Source: Henricia sp. BOLD:AAB3569
Lineage: Eukaryota; Echinodermata; Asteroidea; Spinulosida; Echinasteridae
NCBI GenBank assembly: GCA_037783545.1
Contig: JBBELK010000622.1
Span: 434,001-498,000, forward strand
Length of the DNA stretch: 64,000 nt
Direction of reading: 5' to 3'
The first letter of the stretch is position 1. Every line of letters starts with the position of its first letter. A program made the translations under genes and the position numbers. Shown one piece after another: positions 32,124-42,433 of the stretch. The notes under the pieces are model-generated. The model was not told where the DNA came from. It worked only from the letters and a program-made list of their open reading frames with translations, and ran no database searches.

Positions 32124-32621
32124 AAGTTTTAGTTTTAAAAGTAGGCCCACCACAAAGGGTGGTCCGACCTGAAATCCAAAGTATACAATTATGGTCACTA
32201 GTACCGAGTGGGGCATGCACATCAATACCGGAATACAAATTAGCATAATTGGTAAAAATAAATATTGCCACCCCTAGTAGGAAGAATGACTACTTTAGAG
32301 TAAACCCTTCAATATCAAGAATTGATTGAATGGGTATATCATTAAAATCTCCTACTATAGAAACACCAGCATCCGGATATTGTAACAAAAGACTCTCAGT
32401 AGTAAACACATTGTGATCAATATATCTTGCACATTAGATTTCCTAGGTGGAAAATAAACGGTACAAACAATAATGCACGACAACTGGCGTAGCAATCGAG
32501 CTGGTCTCATAACTGTCCATAAGGTCTCAACCCCATCAGGGATCTGCACTGGTAGCAATTTGGCTTGTAAATGATGTTTAGCGTACAATGCCACACCACC
32601 ACCTGTGCGACCATCAGTCCT
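32124..32621 (-). pseudogene. LINE endonuclease fragment, part 1 (split)
   Basis: The sequence aligns in the same orientation with 2665-2794 plus 4772-5125, that is, the left-hand LINE fragment without the Tc1/mariner insertion. The minus-strand frame reads GGVALYAKHHLQAKLLPVQI ... TLWTVMRPARL ... VYFPPRKS. The fragment is cut at 32621 by the 5.3-kb element and resumes at 37881. Confidence 0.75.
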
Positions 32622-32719
32622 TAGTCTTTGTGAAATACTGTCTAACGTTGCTTGGTTCGTGTACGTGCGCGCGGTCGACATTGCACCGTGTGGACAGGGT
32701 ACTAGTTAATGCACCATCT

Positions 32720-34250
32720 GGGTTCCGTCTGTGAGACAGTCTTTGGAATCCTTTTACGAGTCACACGAGACCAGGGAGTTTGACCTATAGTAATTTGAAC
32801 ATACATATTCAAACCAGGTCATTTTGGAATCGCGCAATCGCAAAGATGATATCATTGCTTCATGAATAATGATGTCAGACTGGTGACATGATGACGGATC
32901 GGTACGGTACGAACAGCGGAAGCGAGCTTCGGAAGCGCACTGTTTTGTTTATTTTTTTCGCTGTGTCTTGTCTACGTCTGGGATTGTTCCATTGGACTTG
33001 GAGTTGGGTGAATTTGTCACCCAGGTCCCAAAAATAAGGGGAATAGTATAGTCGTGGATCACAACAAAATGAGACAAAGACTACAAGCCTTTCGGTTTCT
33101 ATAAATGTATTATTACGACTTAATTATTTGACGTATTTACAATATTTACAATAAATGGTGTAAGAGTAAAGGGCCACTTTCTTGACCAAATAAACAAAAT
33201 AGATCATGGTTTGACTCAAATGAAATGCGTGTAAAACTGAAAGATAACGAACAGGTTTCTGCGTGCTCGCAACTTTAAAGCAATTAACAAAAACAGAAGC
33301 AACTCAAAATATCGCAAACTCTTTGCTCAAATCAGCAAAATTATAGGCAGCAAATCAACTGAATCAGCAGCAAAATAGCATTACGACCTTTTCCCCTTGA
33401 GAGCCCAGGCAGCGGTTGACGTCCTGCGTCCTTGGCTGTCCTCACTGGGAACGCCTATGTACTGGCTCATTAACATGCGGGAAATACCCTCAGCAAAAAG
33501 GTCATCTGCATAAAATATAATTACCGAAAACTTCCAAATATATATTCAGAAATAATATGCTGCAATTTACTTTGAAATAAGCAAGATACAATATATCTCA
33601 ATCATGCAATCAAATGGGTAGACAAAAGTAATAGTCATTAATTTGACAGAATCTCATAAATCATTTAAATAAATTCAACTTACGGTAGTTCCGTCAAAAC
33701 CAAGCTTCAGGCTGGTTGCCGTGAAGACCGGTCAGAGAGTCCCAAAACTTGCTTAGTCACAAAGCATAAAATCACGGGTAGACCCATAGGGTACATAGAT
33801 TGCCGACCCTATCCTGCGGTGGCAGACTCCACACGCATGTTGGTTACGGTGGCAACAGAACCCAAAACACACTCTGTGACACAACTGTCAAACGTCTTCT
33901 GACTATCACCTAGCTCAACTGTCAAACTCACATACTCAAAAAAGGGTGTCTACATGTTCACAATAATGCTTTGTATTATACTTAACACAATGAAACAGGT
34001 GGGTGAACTACCATGACCACGTTACATACAATGGGTTAATTGAAAAGGTTCCAGTACAGTGTGATAAAAAGCCAATTCTATACAAAAGAGTAAAACCACA
34101 AACCCAGAAGAGTGTTATGTAATAACAGGTGTAGTCTGAATATCTCCAGGGAAGAATTGGCGGGAAGGGGAGAAAACTTTCAACCACTAAAAAAATACGT
34201 ATTAAAGGAAACGATCTTACAGAATTGCGTGCCTCGCACTGCACTGGGCA
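32720..34250. other. Element interior without recognised genes
   Basis: No ORF with a known domain and no repeat partner found in the window. Confidence 0.45.
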
Positions 34251-34516
34251 CACTTGCTGGGTATGCGTGCTAGGCCTACGACTGTACCGATGTGCTCCAA
34301 GTTGGCAGCGTAAAACGTTCGTCGTTGGACCTTTTTCAGGTTTCTGAGTGAGTGATAATGACCTCCAGAAGCAGGTGCTAATCAAAATTAGGAGAGACAA
34401 TGACAGATCTTCAAAGGACATTAAAAACAAATATTATTTCCAAGTGTTTGAACCGTGTCCAGAATCGGTCCATGCAGCGACGATGAATCTTTTTCCCTTC
34501 TTCTGTTGATTTAATG

Positions 34517-34665
34517 CACCTATCAATTGTTTCAAGCAACCCCCCCCCCCCCCCCCCCCAGCCCCCTCCCCCGGGCTACCCCACCTAAGAGGTGACCAAA
34601 CCCCCACCTAGGGGGTGGGGCAGCGCGGGGGGCGGGGGAGGGGTGGGGTAAACAATTGATAGGTG
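34517..34665. mobile_element. GC-rich hairpin element with poly-C tract
   Basis: CACCTATCAATTGTTT and AAACAATTGATAGGTG are inverted ends. The interior has a run of about 20 C and a matching G-rich side (GGGGGCGGGGGAGGGG). Confidence 0.8.
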
Positions 34666-34940
34666 TATAACGGGTACGAATTTACAAGTCGGACATCACT
34701 ATTTCTTGAAAAAATTGACTAATTAACAAATGTTAGCCGTCAGTAAGTGCAGATCTGATAGAAAAAGAAACATTTGGCAGGAAGAAATGACGATTATATT
34801 TGGACAAAACTTGAAAATTGTTTTAATATGAGGCAGTAGAAGTCCGACTTGGTAAGACTTGAGAAGTTGATCATAATTTTTTTCTTTAAAAATAGAATGA
34901 CTCGGCTAGCATTGGAATGTGCAGATTTGATGGAATAAAT

Positions 34941-35082
34941 AGACCCCTTGCATGGCGGCCATGACAGAGGGCAGTCACATTGCCACAGTGCGTCATACAC
35001 GAGTAGAGACTTTATGGATCTATTGTCACATCATTTAAATATGAAAACCTGCCCTCTGTCATGGGCACCGTGCAAGGGGTCT
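34941..35082. mobile_element. 142-bp element with AGACCCCTTGCA ends
   Basis: AGACCCCTTGCATGG and CCGTGCAAGGGGTCT are inverted over about 36 bp, including GACAGAGGGCAG. It is absent from the first copy of the segment (near 14300); comparison suggests a 2-bp AT duplication. Confidence 0.85.
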
Positions 35083-35779
35083 ATATCAAGTGGAAACAAT
35101 TTAGATTTTGGGGAAAACACACTAATTTTTTCAGCCTGCCTCATATGTTTTGCACACAAGGTCTGAAGCCATGATCAACTTCTCAATTCTTTCGGGTACT
35201 TTCATGCAAGAAATTCCCAACTGCAGTTATTTGTTTTGACAATTTGCAAATTTTTTTTTTATTTACCATTTATTCAACACAAAAACCATGCATGTATTTT
35301 AAAAGTTTTTGAATTATGGCCGAGTGAAATTTTAAAAGTCATCCTTTAGTTCTGTAATGCTGTTGGTACCATTTTTGAAAGTTTACTAATCATGTTTTTA
35401 TACCTTCGGAATGAAAGCAATGATTGAAAGATAGGGCATAAACATTTTCTTGTGATAAGCAGATTGTTTTACTATAGTACTAATAATTAGTACCGGTACT
35501 AATCGTGTAATTGACGTTATTAATACAGCATGCTGTGCTGCTACATCAATGCAGGCACGTTTATGAATTTACATGTACTTGTCATTCCACAAATGTAATT
35601 TTTCAACAGAAAATTATTGTCCCAAGCACTGATGACTATACATGTAAAATATAAACAAAAACTTGGAGGTCAGAGTTCAATTGTAATGTAGCATTTATTT
35701 CGTGTAGTCGGAGGCATGCTTCCCAGTGGACTCAAACTGTCAAATTGTTTTCACATGTACACTTTTATATACAGGAGCA

Positions 35780-35896
35780 GGGGTCGATATCACAAAGAAT
35801 TGTGATGCGTCACAAAAGTAGCCAAATCCATCGCAACTCGCTGAACCTGTTGCGATGGATTTGGTATACTTGCGACACGTTGCAAGTCTTTGACCC
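35780..35896. mobile_element. Small GGGGTC inverted-repeat element, second copy
   Basis: Matches 14969-15092; it belongs to the duplicated segment and was therefore present before duplication. Confidence 0.6.
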
Positions 35897-37033
35897 ATGG
35901 CTCAAATTCATTCTGCTGTTTAAGTTTAAGCAGGAATATGTACCTTCATAGCTCAGAAAAATGAACTTTAAAAATCCACTAGCTAATCTCATTACATCAG
36001 TATTAAGCCAAGCACCACCACGAAATTGGGCACTTTTACAGTCATGTGGAGCTTTCATAAAGGCACACAATGTGTCTATTCCCTCCTTGCATGGACAGTT
36101 TGCTCAAAGTTTCAACAAAGGTGTTTACACATTTAGATTCATTCATGAATTATCAAAGCACTGTCGTAATTACATGTACATCTGCACAAATGCTGTACCT
36201 TCCAATTATGCCTCCATGTTATGTGAATACACCATGGAGTGTACATGTACTTACATGTAGCTGATCACATGCTCAAAAAAGAATTTGTCAAGCAAGGCTA
36301 CAACCATGGTTCACAGTCTAATTCATTCTGATTAAAGACTACTGTTTTATGTGTGGCTGCAACGGCGTCGCTAGAGGGGTGTGTGACACTCCCCATTATT
36401 TATTTTTGTCGGCAAAATCATGGTGGTGTCTGCCCATAATAGTATGAAATTAAACTGCTATACATTGTAACACCGCTCATCCAAATTCCACGGCTAAATC
36501 GGCAATGCTATTAATTACAGCGCTGGTAATAGGCCACAACATATTATAATATGTCGGCAAGTACGCGTTGTCCCGCGAGGGCGCTAAACTTGTCACCAGC
36601 CCTCCCCTCCCCCGCTGAGCGACTCCGTTGGCATATTTGTTGTCACCGTCGGCAAATGTCTGTCACACCCCCAATTCAAAATGGTATACCGACGCCGTTG
36701 TCTGGCTGTCCTTTTGCAATTGACATAAGTCACAAAGCCCTGCAGGGCATTTGGTAAAATTTTCCATCATTCATCAAATATGGAAGCCCCGGCCTGACAT
36801 GAAGCAGCAACAGGACATTTTACTTAAAGAAAACCAAAGCGTGGAGACACAGGATTGCACACCCTTCTGTCGGGAGAAGCCGCAAGTAGTCAGGAAGTAT
36901 ACGGACTGATGCGAATCCCATGTAGATGGAGGTCAATCTGATTCCTCATTTTCTGAAGACAAAAAAGCAAAAGAATCGCATACGATAGTAAATCGTGACA
37001 ATTTGGTAGGAATCTGCCTAAAACAGCGTTTAA

Positions 37034-37165
37034 AGGCACAGGCTCGTCAGCAATGCGCGCCCGCCAAATTCGTGCTCGAAACACGCAGCTCCATGCCTTT
37101 GCTATGGAGCTGCGTATTGCGTGGCACACATTTGGCGGGCGCGCATTGCTGACGAGCCTGTGCCT
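37034..37165. mobile_element. 132-bp hairpin element with TTAA target duplication
   Basis: AAGGCACAGGCTCGTCAGC and its inverse form almost perfect arms. TTAA lies at 37030-37033 and 37166-37169. The paralogous segment keeps a single TTAA (15814-15817). A second copy is at 50255-50380. Confidence 0.9.
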
Positions 37166-37880
37166 TTAATTGTAATTACTAATTTCATTTTCCCCATGGC
37201 TCATCAAATGCACATCAAGGACACTGTATCAAGCAGGTACGAGTTAGTTGTACATGCATACAGCTGAACTGAACACTTGCAGCATGAAAATATTGTTATA
37301 TGGTGGATCTTGTATTAATAATAATGTGATTATTGTCACTGTTCCCCTGTATAGAGACTGCAAAAGGAAATACCAGTAAATGTTTAACATGGGTTTGTGT
37401 GTACGGGCATTGCGTTCGCACTGTGGACTCGAAACCCATTCAAGTCCGACAGTTTGCGGGAAAAAGTGACGGATTGTGGACTTGCACTCGTTCGCTCAAG
37501 TCCACAGTCAGGTTTACCAAACTTGGGAAAAGGGGTTAGGGTGGGGGTGGAGGGTATTCAAAAAAGGTTAGGGTTCAGGAGTAAAGTTTAGAAACATGGA
37601 TTAGGGAAAAATTGGGGTGGATGAGGGAAGAATTTGGAAACAGGTTATGCTAATAAATTACGTCAGAGCATGCGCATCTGCTCCACGTAGGATTGCGCTC
37701 GGAATTTCGCGAGCAAACCACGTGACTCGTGAAAGATTCCAAAGACGGTCTAACAAACAGCACCCATAAACTAGTTCCCTGTCCACATAGTGCAATATCG
37801 ACCGAGAGCACGTACGGCGCATAAACTAGTTCCCTGTCCACACGAACCAAGCAACGTTAGACCGTCTTTCACAAAGACTA

Positions 37881-38130
37881 ATCAATCCTACGCCTTTACA
37901 GCATTAGAAAATCCATCTAAGGTTTACAGTTCGTTGGGTGTGTCCACAGAAAACCAAGTTTCTGTCAATGCTACAACATCAGCATGGTAGGCGTCAACAT
38001 AAATGTTTGGGATCATCAAAATTGGTAGACAGTGACCTTATGTTGGTAAGTAAAAGTGTAGGCAAGTCATGCTGTCTTGGTTCCACGTTACATTTGGTAC
38101 TCCCTGGGTAGTATTCGCTCTTTCTCTAAA
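37881..38130 (-). pseudogene. LINE endonuclease fragment, part 2 (split)
   Basis: Continues 32124-32621 after the 5.3-kb element. It aligns with 5128-5350 (ETWVSVDTPNEL-type frame, here disrupted) and holds one, not two, of the 183-bp units. Confidence 0.75.
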
Positions 38131-38179
38131 CTCAGTCCTGCTTGCAACCCTTTGCTGAATAATAACAGGTATAAGGTGC

Positions 38180-40199
38180 TGATCAAATAATATTCGAATT
38201 TTCTGTCAGATGTCGATGTTTCCTGACTCCAGCTCGTTTACTTCTGTGTGTACTAAGTTTAGAGTTAATACCCAAATTCCTAATGCGATACCACGCGAGT
38301 GGTGGCACTGTAAGCTTGTCACACTGACTATGGATTTGGTTGATCCGTGTTTGGAAAGTAGCTGTATAATTTGCGTAATATCGTGCTCGTCGCCCGCTGT
38401 ACCCATGAGGAAGAGGTGTCGAAGGTGCCGCCAAGGCCCGGTGCAATTCATGAAAACTCGTGGCACAATCATCCTGATTAGAAACTCTAGTCATACTGAC
38501 TAATTTTCAGTTGCACACAGCTGACCCTTATTGTCTAGTTATTTTTGACTAAAATGTTTTTAGAGTGTGGGGAAAAATGGGGGAGAGATCAGTGTAATAT
38601 TGTTCAAAGACTTGCGACGCGTCGTAAGTGCTTAAATCCATCGCAATTCGCCGAACCCCTTGTAAGCTTACGACAGATTTTCTGGTCACGCTCCTTTAAC
38701 CAACGCAATCCTTAATATCAATGCAAGATGAAACTTGATAAACCATACCGTACCGGTATACAGTTCCAAAATAGAAACGCAAATTATACTCTGACTGGGA
38801 GATCAAGAACGCTGAGAGATGTAACATTGTATCGGTCAGTAACACGTACATGTATGACCACCTCCTGATTTCACCAACCCGCGCAAGAGCCGCTGAGGCA
38901 GATTGCGCCACTCTGCCTTAATTGCCTCCCTGGGCTCCTGTACTTCTTAGGTTGTTTGAGAGACGCGCGGTTCCAAAGATCAGCTGATCACATGCAGGTC
39001 CAATCCTACATGATTAAAACAGCCATTCGAAAAGTCGAAACCATAAATTTCGTTACCTCTTTTTTAACAGGTTGATGGACCACATACTTACACACCTCTA
39101 ACAATCATGATCCGACCTACGTCCATGTGTAATTTGCTCATCGGTTTTGTCATTCAGTCGGTGCTGGTGATGGAGACTACGACAGCGCAAGAACCGTGTA
39201 GGTTTTGCTTTTTACCAAGGACGGTATAACACTGTATGCGCAAGATATGATAGACCACTAGTGCGAAATAAATTAAATAAAGTAAAGTGCGAAAAAACGC
39301 CATTTCAGCATGCAAGCTGGACGCGTCTGCTTGACCTTTTGTGGATGTTGCTGTAATATACGCCTCATTGCATGAGGTAGTCTATCTTGCGTGTACGTCT
39401 CTATAATAGGGAGGTTTCGCAAACCGACGGATACGCGTACGCAGACGTTTAGCTATCCGTAACCGTTAGTGGCATTTCTATGGTTTCGCAACTTCAAAAC
39501 CACAGCGTGTTAGCTTAAAGGCGTCTATTTCCGACAGCTGGAAAACTACCCGGCACAACACGGCTTTGATACTAATTTTACTTTCAATCCAAAGCTTTGA
39601 AATGCACAAAAAGTTCGTAGACATTCATAATTCATAACCTGGCTACGTAAACGCAACGAAAAATAAGTTAAAACACTAGAAATCCGAAATTTCACTACGC
39701 GTTTAGTGCTTACGCATAGCGACCTCGATACGCGTGCCGTGCAAACGCGTAGCAGATAGTCAGACGCGTATGACGTCACAACATGTGACGTATCCGTCGC
39801 GCTATCCGTATCCGTGCGCTTGCGAAACCTCTCTATTGTCTTTGCTTTTTATGCAAGTAATTTCGGCTTCGAAAATATAGAAATGCACAAGCAATTGAAC
39901 CTCTAGAAACTATGTCCCGTATTCACTCTGTACACCATACCAAGTAAATCTGCATTGGAGCCAGCTAAACTCTGCCACAAATCGTGCTGCATATATGTTG
40001 TAAGGAACTAAGTGGACAAAAGAGACTTGTGGGAACCATTGTTCCCTTTGTCTAACCCTCGCCTTTGTACCCCATAAGTATCTATATACTTGTTCACCTA
40101 ATCTTTTGAGAGTTGAACCAACATTTTGCATTCTAGATACTGGTGAATCTCCCAAGGAAATACGCTTTGCTGACGGTGAGGGCGCGAGCGAGGGACGGG
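38180..40199. repeat. Right arm of the inverted segmental duplication
   Basis: Reverse-complement partner of 1-2665, ending inside the first visible receptor exon. It holds upstream and intronic sequence of the receptor gene. Apart from 39409-39833, it is colinear with the left arm by eye. Confidence 0.85.
39409..39833. mobile_element. 425-bp element with GAGGTTTCGCA ends, TA target
   Basis: Inverted ends GGGAGGTTTCGCA and TGCGAAACCTCTC. TA flanks it at 39407-39408 and 39834-39835. The empty site is kept in the left arm (GACAATATAGCG, near 360-372). The interior has repeated ACGGATA/TATCCGT words. Confidence 0.85.
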
Positions 40200-40496
40200 T
40201 GTTGATTCGCGTCGCCGAAAACTTCAGGTGGGAGACCATGTGCTTCGCGCGTGGAGATGGCGTCACAAGAGGCTATATCGCACAGTGGATGTGCGGAAGG
40301 CTTGGGTTCCCATTCGCCTGCGGGATTGAAGAGGCGGGGCTAAACCGAACGGAGGAGAGGGAATGGGACATTTTTAGCAAGAGGTATAACGCGTCGTGCG
40401 TGGACTCTGATGCGACCTACGAAAGCTGTGACTTCTACGGACCGTATGAGATTTGCTCCCATGATCACGATTTGTGGCTGACTTGTGGGTATCTAG
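40137..40496 (+). CDS. Receptor exon 'a': first SRCR domain
   Basis: Acceptor CATTCTAG before 40137 and donor GTATGT at 40497; phase 1 at both sides. It encodes one scavenger-receptor cysteine-rich domain: IRFADGEGASEGRV start, W-ETMC, YIAQWMCGRLGFP centre and LWLTCG end. Cysteines lie at the usual places, including C-F-R-GDG and C-VDSDATYESC. SRCR domains are extracellular ligand- or pathogen-binding modules in animals. The exon joins in frame to 41005. The preceding exon, which must supply the first base of the codon and the signal peptide, is not identified upstream. The duplicated start of this exon at 1-62 shows the same frame. Confidence 0.85.
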
Positions 40497-41004
40497 GTAT
40501 GTTAAGGCGTCATAAACGCAATATGTGATGACGTCACAGTTTGTTACATGCGCGCTTTCAATGTACTTCACAAAACGTCTATAGTTTTCCGGCCTTTTTT
40601 TCAAACTCCACATTTCCTCATTCGAAGAGAGCCCCCAAAACGTGGTAAGTGCACCTTTAAACCCCGATAAAAGCTTGACCCAGATTTTCCAGGGCAAACC
40701 CATCTGTCTGGCAGGACCTATATGTTTGCATAAAACTCTGCAAATTCCCCATTCAGAGAGACCACAAAAACATGGTAAGTCCACATTGAAGTCCCGGTAA
40801 AAAGCTTGGCATTCGTTCCAGGGGCTTTTAATGCAAGAAATCAATTATCTTGTCATTGTTTTACATGTATAAGTAAACACCTCTGGGAGACATTTTGATA
40901 AAGGATTTTGCTCACCTAATATGATTAGTATGCAGTAGTGTTGAAAGCAGTACCTTAGTGCAACGTTGTACATGTAATGTATTTTTGCTCATTAATTATT
41001 ACAG

Positions 41005-41376
41005 GTATGTCTCAATATGAACTTCGACTGAGTGGGCAAGACAATGTCATCCAAATCGACGGAGGTTTGCTTCAAGGCAGATGTGGGGCAAACTACGACT
41101 GGGGCGAGCTTTGTGGCGACACATTTGATTGGGCGACGGCTGGTCACGTGGTCTGCCGCCATCTTGGAGTGTCGGCATACGCTATCTCCTCGTCTGGAGT
41201 CGAGATCGTTTCCGACAGGGCGAGCTCTGACAGTCCACAGTACACTGTGTATGTAGATCTAGTTTGTGTTGGAACGGAAAACAGAGTTCAGGACTGCAGA
41301 ATGGAGCCGCGTACATCTTGTAGAAGCCACGCCATTTTGGATTGTCTGACTGAGAACGTTCTCAACGGAAACCTAT
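41005..41376 (+). CDS. Receptor exon 'b': second SRCR domain
   Basis: Acceptor TTATTACAG before 41005, donor GTAAGT at 41377, phase 1 on both sides. It reads YELRLSGQDNVIQIDGGLLQ, WGELCGDTFDWATAGHVVCR, HLGVSAYAI, then VDLVCVGTENRVQDC and a terminal ILDCLTE. This is a canonical SRCR pattern: G-LC-D---W---A-VVCR-LG and C-G-E--V-DC. It is symmetrical (phase 1-1), like its neighbours, which is typical of shuffled extracellular modules. The intron before it (40497-41004) holds an imperfect tandem duplication (two GTGGTAAGT-/ATGGTAAGT-containing units, 40600-40800). Confidence 0.88.
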
Positions 41377-41604
41377 GTAAGTAGTTTTCTTTCAAACGTT
41401 AAGAGCAATGCAAAAGAAGGAACAATCAATAATTATTTGATACATATGCTCAATACTAACATAAATCACCAATAAAACAGCGATTTTGTAGGCGTCCAAG
41501 TTATTCGGACTAGTTTTTATCCTCAATCATGGAGATAACTCCGTTAGTAACAGTTTGTCTACTCTGTAATATATCTTTAAATGATTTTGTTTCTGCAAAA
41601 CCAG

Positions 41605-41997
41605 TCGGAGAAAATACGACTATCATCTTTGACGTCATTGTTAGCGAGCGAGGCCCAAGAATCCTTCGCTTCCCAGTTGACCCGGGTGTCGACGCAGTCT
41701 GCCACCCGGACGTGGATAGTGCTGGCTTCACCACGGACTTTATCTTAATGGCCTGCCACCGACACGCAAACACCTGCCGGGATTTCGCCTCAACAGTCCC
41801 GGGGCAGAACACCTCGGTGGTTGGTGAGGTCCGTCTAGCGTGCTTCGGATATCCCAAGGATTTCCGGACCGTCGGCTGTGAAACATGGGAAGATGGTGCT
41901 GGACCGTTTGAGTCGCAATTAGGCCTATACGACAGTAGTTTGCCAGAGGGGGAATGCATAACCGGCCATGATTTCTTGTTGTATTGTAGGATATCAG
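41605..41997 (+). CDS. Receptor exon 'c': degenerate third SRCR-like domain
   Basis: Acceptor CTGCAAAACCAG before 41605 and donor GTAAAG at 41998; phase 1-1. The frame reads VDAVCHPDVDSAGFTTDFIL, MACHRHANTC, VVGEVRLACFGYPKDF, GCETWED and LLYCR. Cysteine spacing and the A-C, G-E-RL-C-G and L-YC positions follow the SRCR plan, but glycine and tryptophan landmarks are weak, so it is a divergent copy or SRCR-like. The ORF extends upstream to an ATG at 41529, but the phase-1 join at 41605 keeps the reading frame across both introns. Confidence 0.7.
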
Positions 41998-42099
41998 GTA
42001 AAGGACAGCTCAAAATATGTTATGGGGTATTTGATAATGATAATCGGGGGAACCCTTATTAAGGCGTCCACGCTGTCATTACCCCAGATAACATTTTTA

Positions 42100-42295
42100 C
42101 TCCTGGGGTGAGATTGGGGTGGGGAGTATTGCTTGGCAAACCTCGCTCAGGGGTACACACACACCATGAAGAGACCAGACCAGGATTCGAACCCACTACC
42201 CTTGAAGTTAACTCGGGTTTTAAATATATTCCACTAGATCGCTTCGCCGCAGCACCTTTTGCGCGGAACTGCCATATTGGCCAAAGAACGAGGCA
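42100..42295 (-). repeat. tRNA-derived SINE in receptor intron
   Basis: The minus strand has an A-box-like AGCGATCTAGTGGAA and a perfect B box GGTTCGAATCC, spaced as in a tRNA, then a CTGAGCGAGGTTTGCC body. It lies in the intron between 41997 and 42434. Confidence 0.6.
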
Positions 42296-42433
42296 GTATA
42301 CCGGAACAATGACCCCTTATCAATATAATGCAGACAATGGAACACAACGCATCTCAAACATTTGTTGCCCCACAGAGCTGTGGTTTCCTGCTAATGTTTT
42401 GCTTGACATCTCCTTTTGTTTTGTTTGACTCAG

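Larger units (their letters stand above)
34255..37405. repeat. Segment duplicated from 12955-16130
   Basis: Colinear same-orientation copy without the terminal tip of the 12.7-kb element. It lacks the insertions at 13436-13744 and 13761-14206 and gains those at 34517, 34941 and 37034. Confidence 0.8.
32622..37880. mobile_element. 5.3-kb inverted-repeat element with 9-bp target duplication
   Basis: Both ends begin TAGTCTTTGTGAAA and stay alike for about 40 bp (GTCTAACGTTGCTTGGTTCG), with weaker similarity to about 100 bp. ATCAGTCCT (32613-32621) and ATCAATCCT (37881-37889) flank it, and the intact target is preserved near 5128-5137. A 9-bp duplication fits the Mutator (MULE) superfamily. No transposase is seen; much of the interior is a copy of part of the 12.7-kb element. 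Confidence 0.82.
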
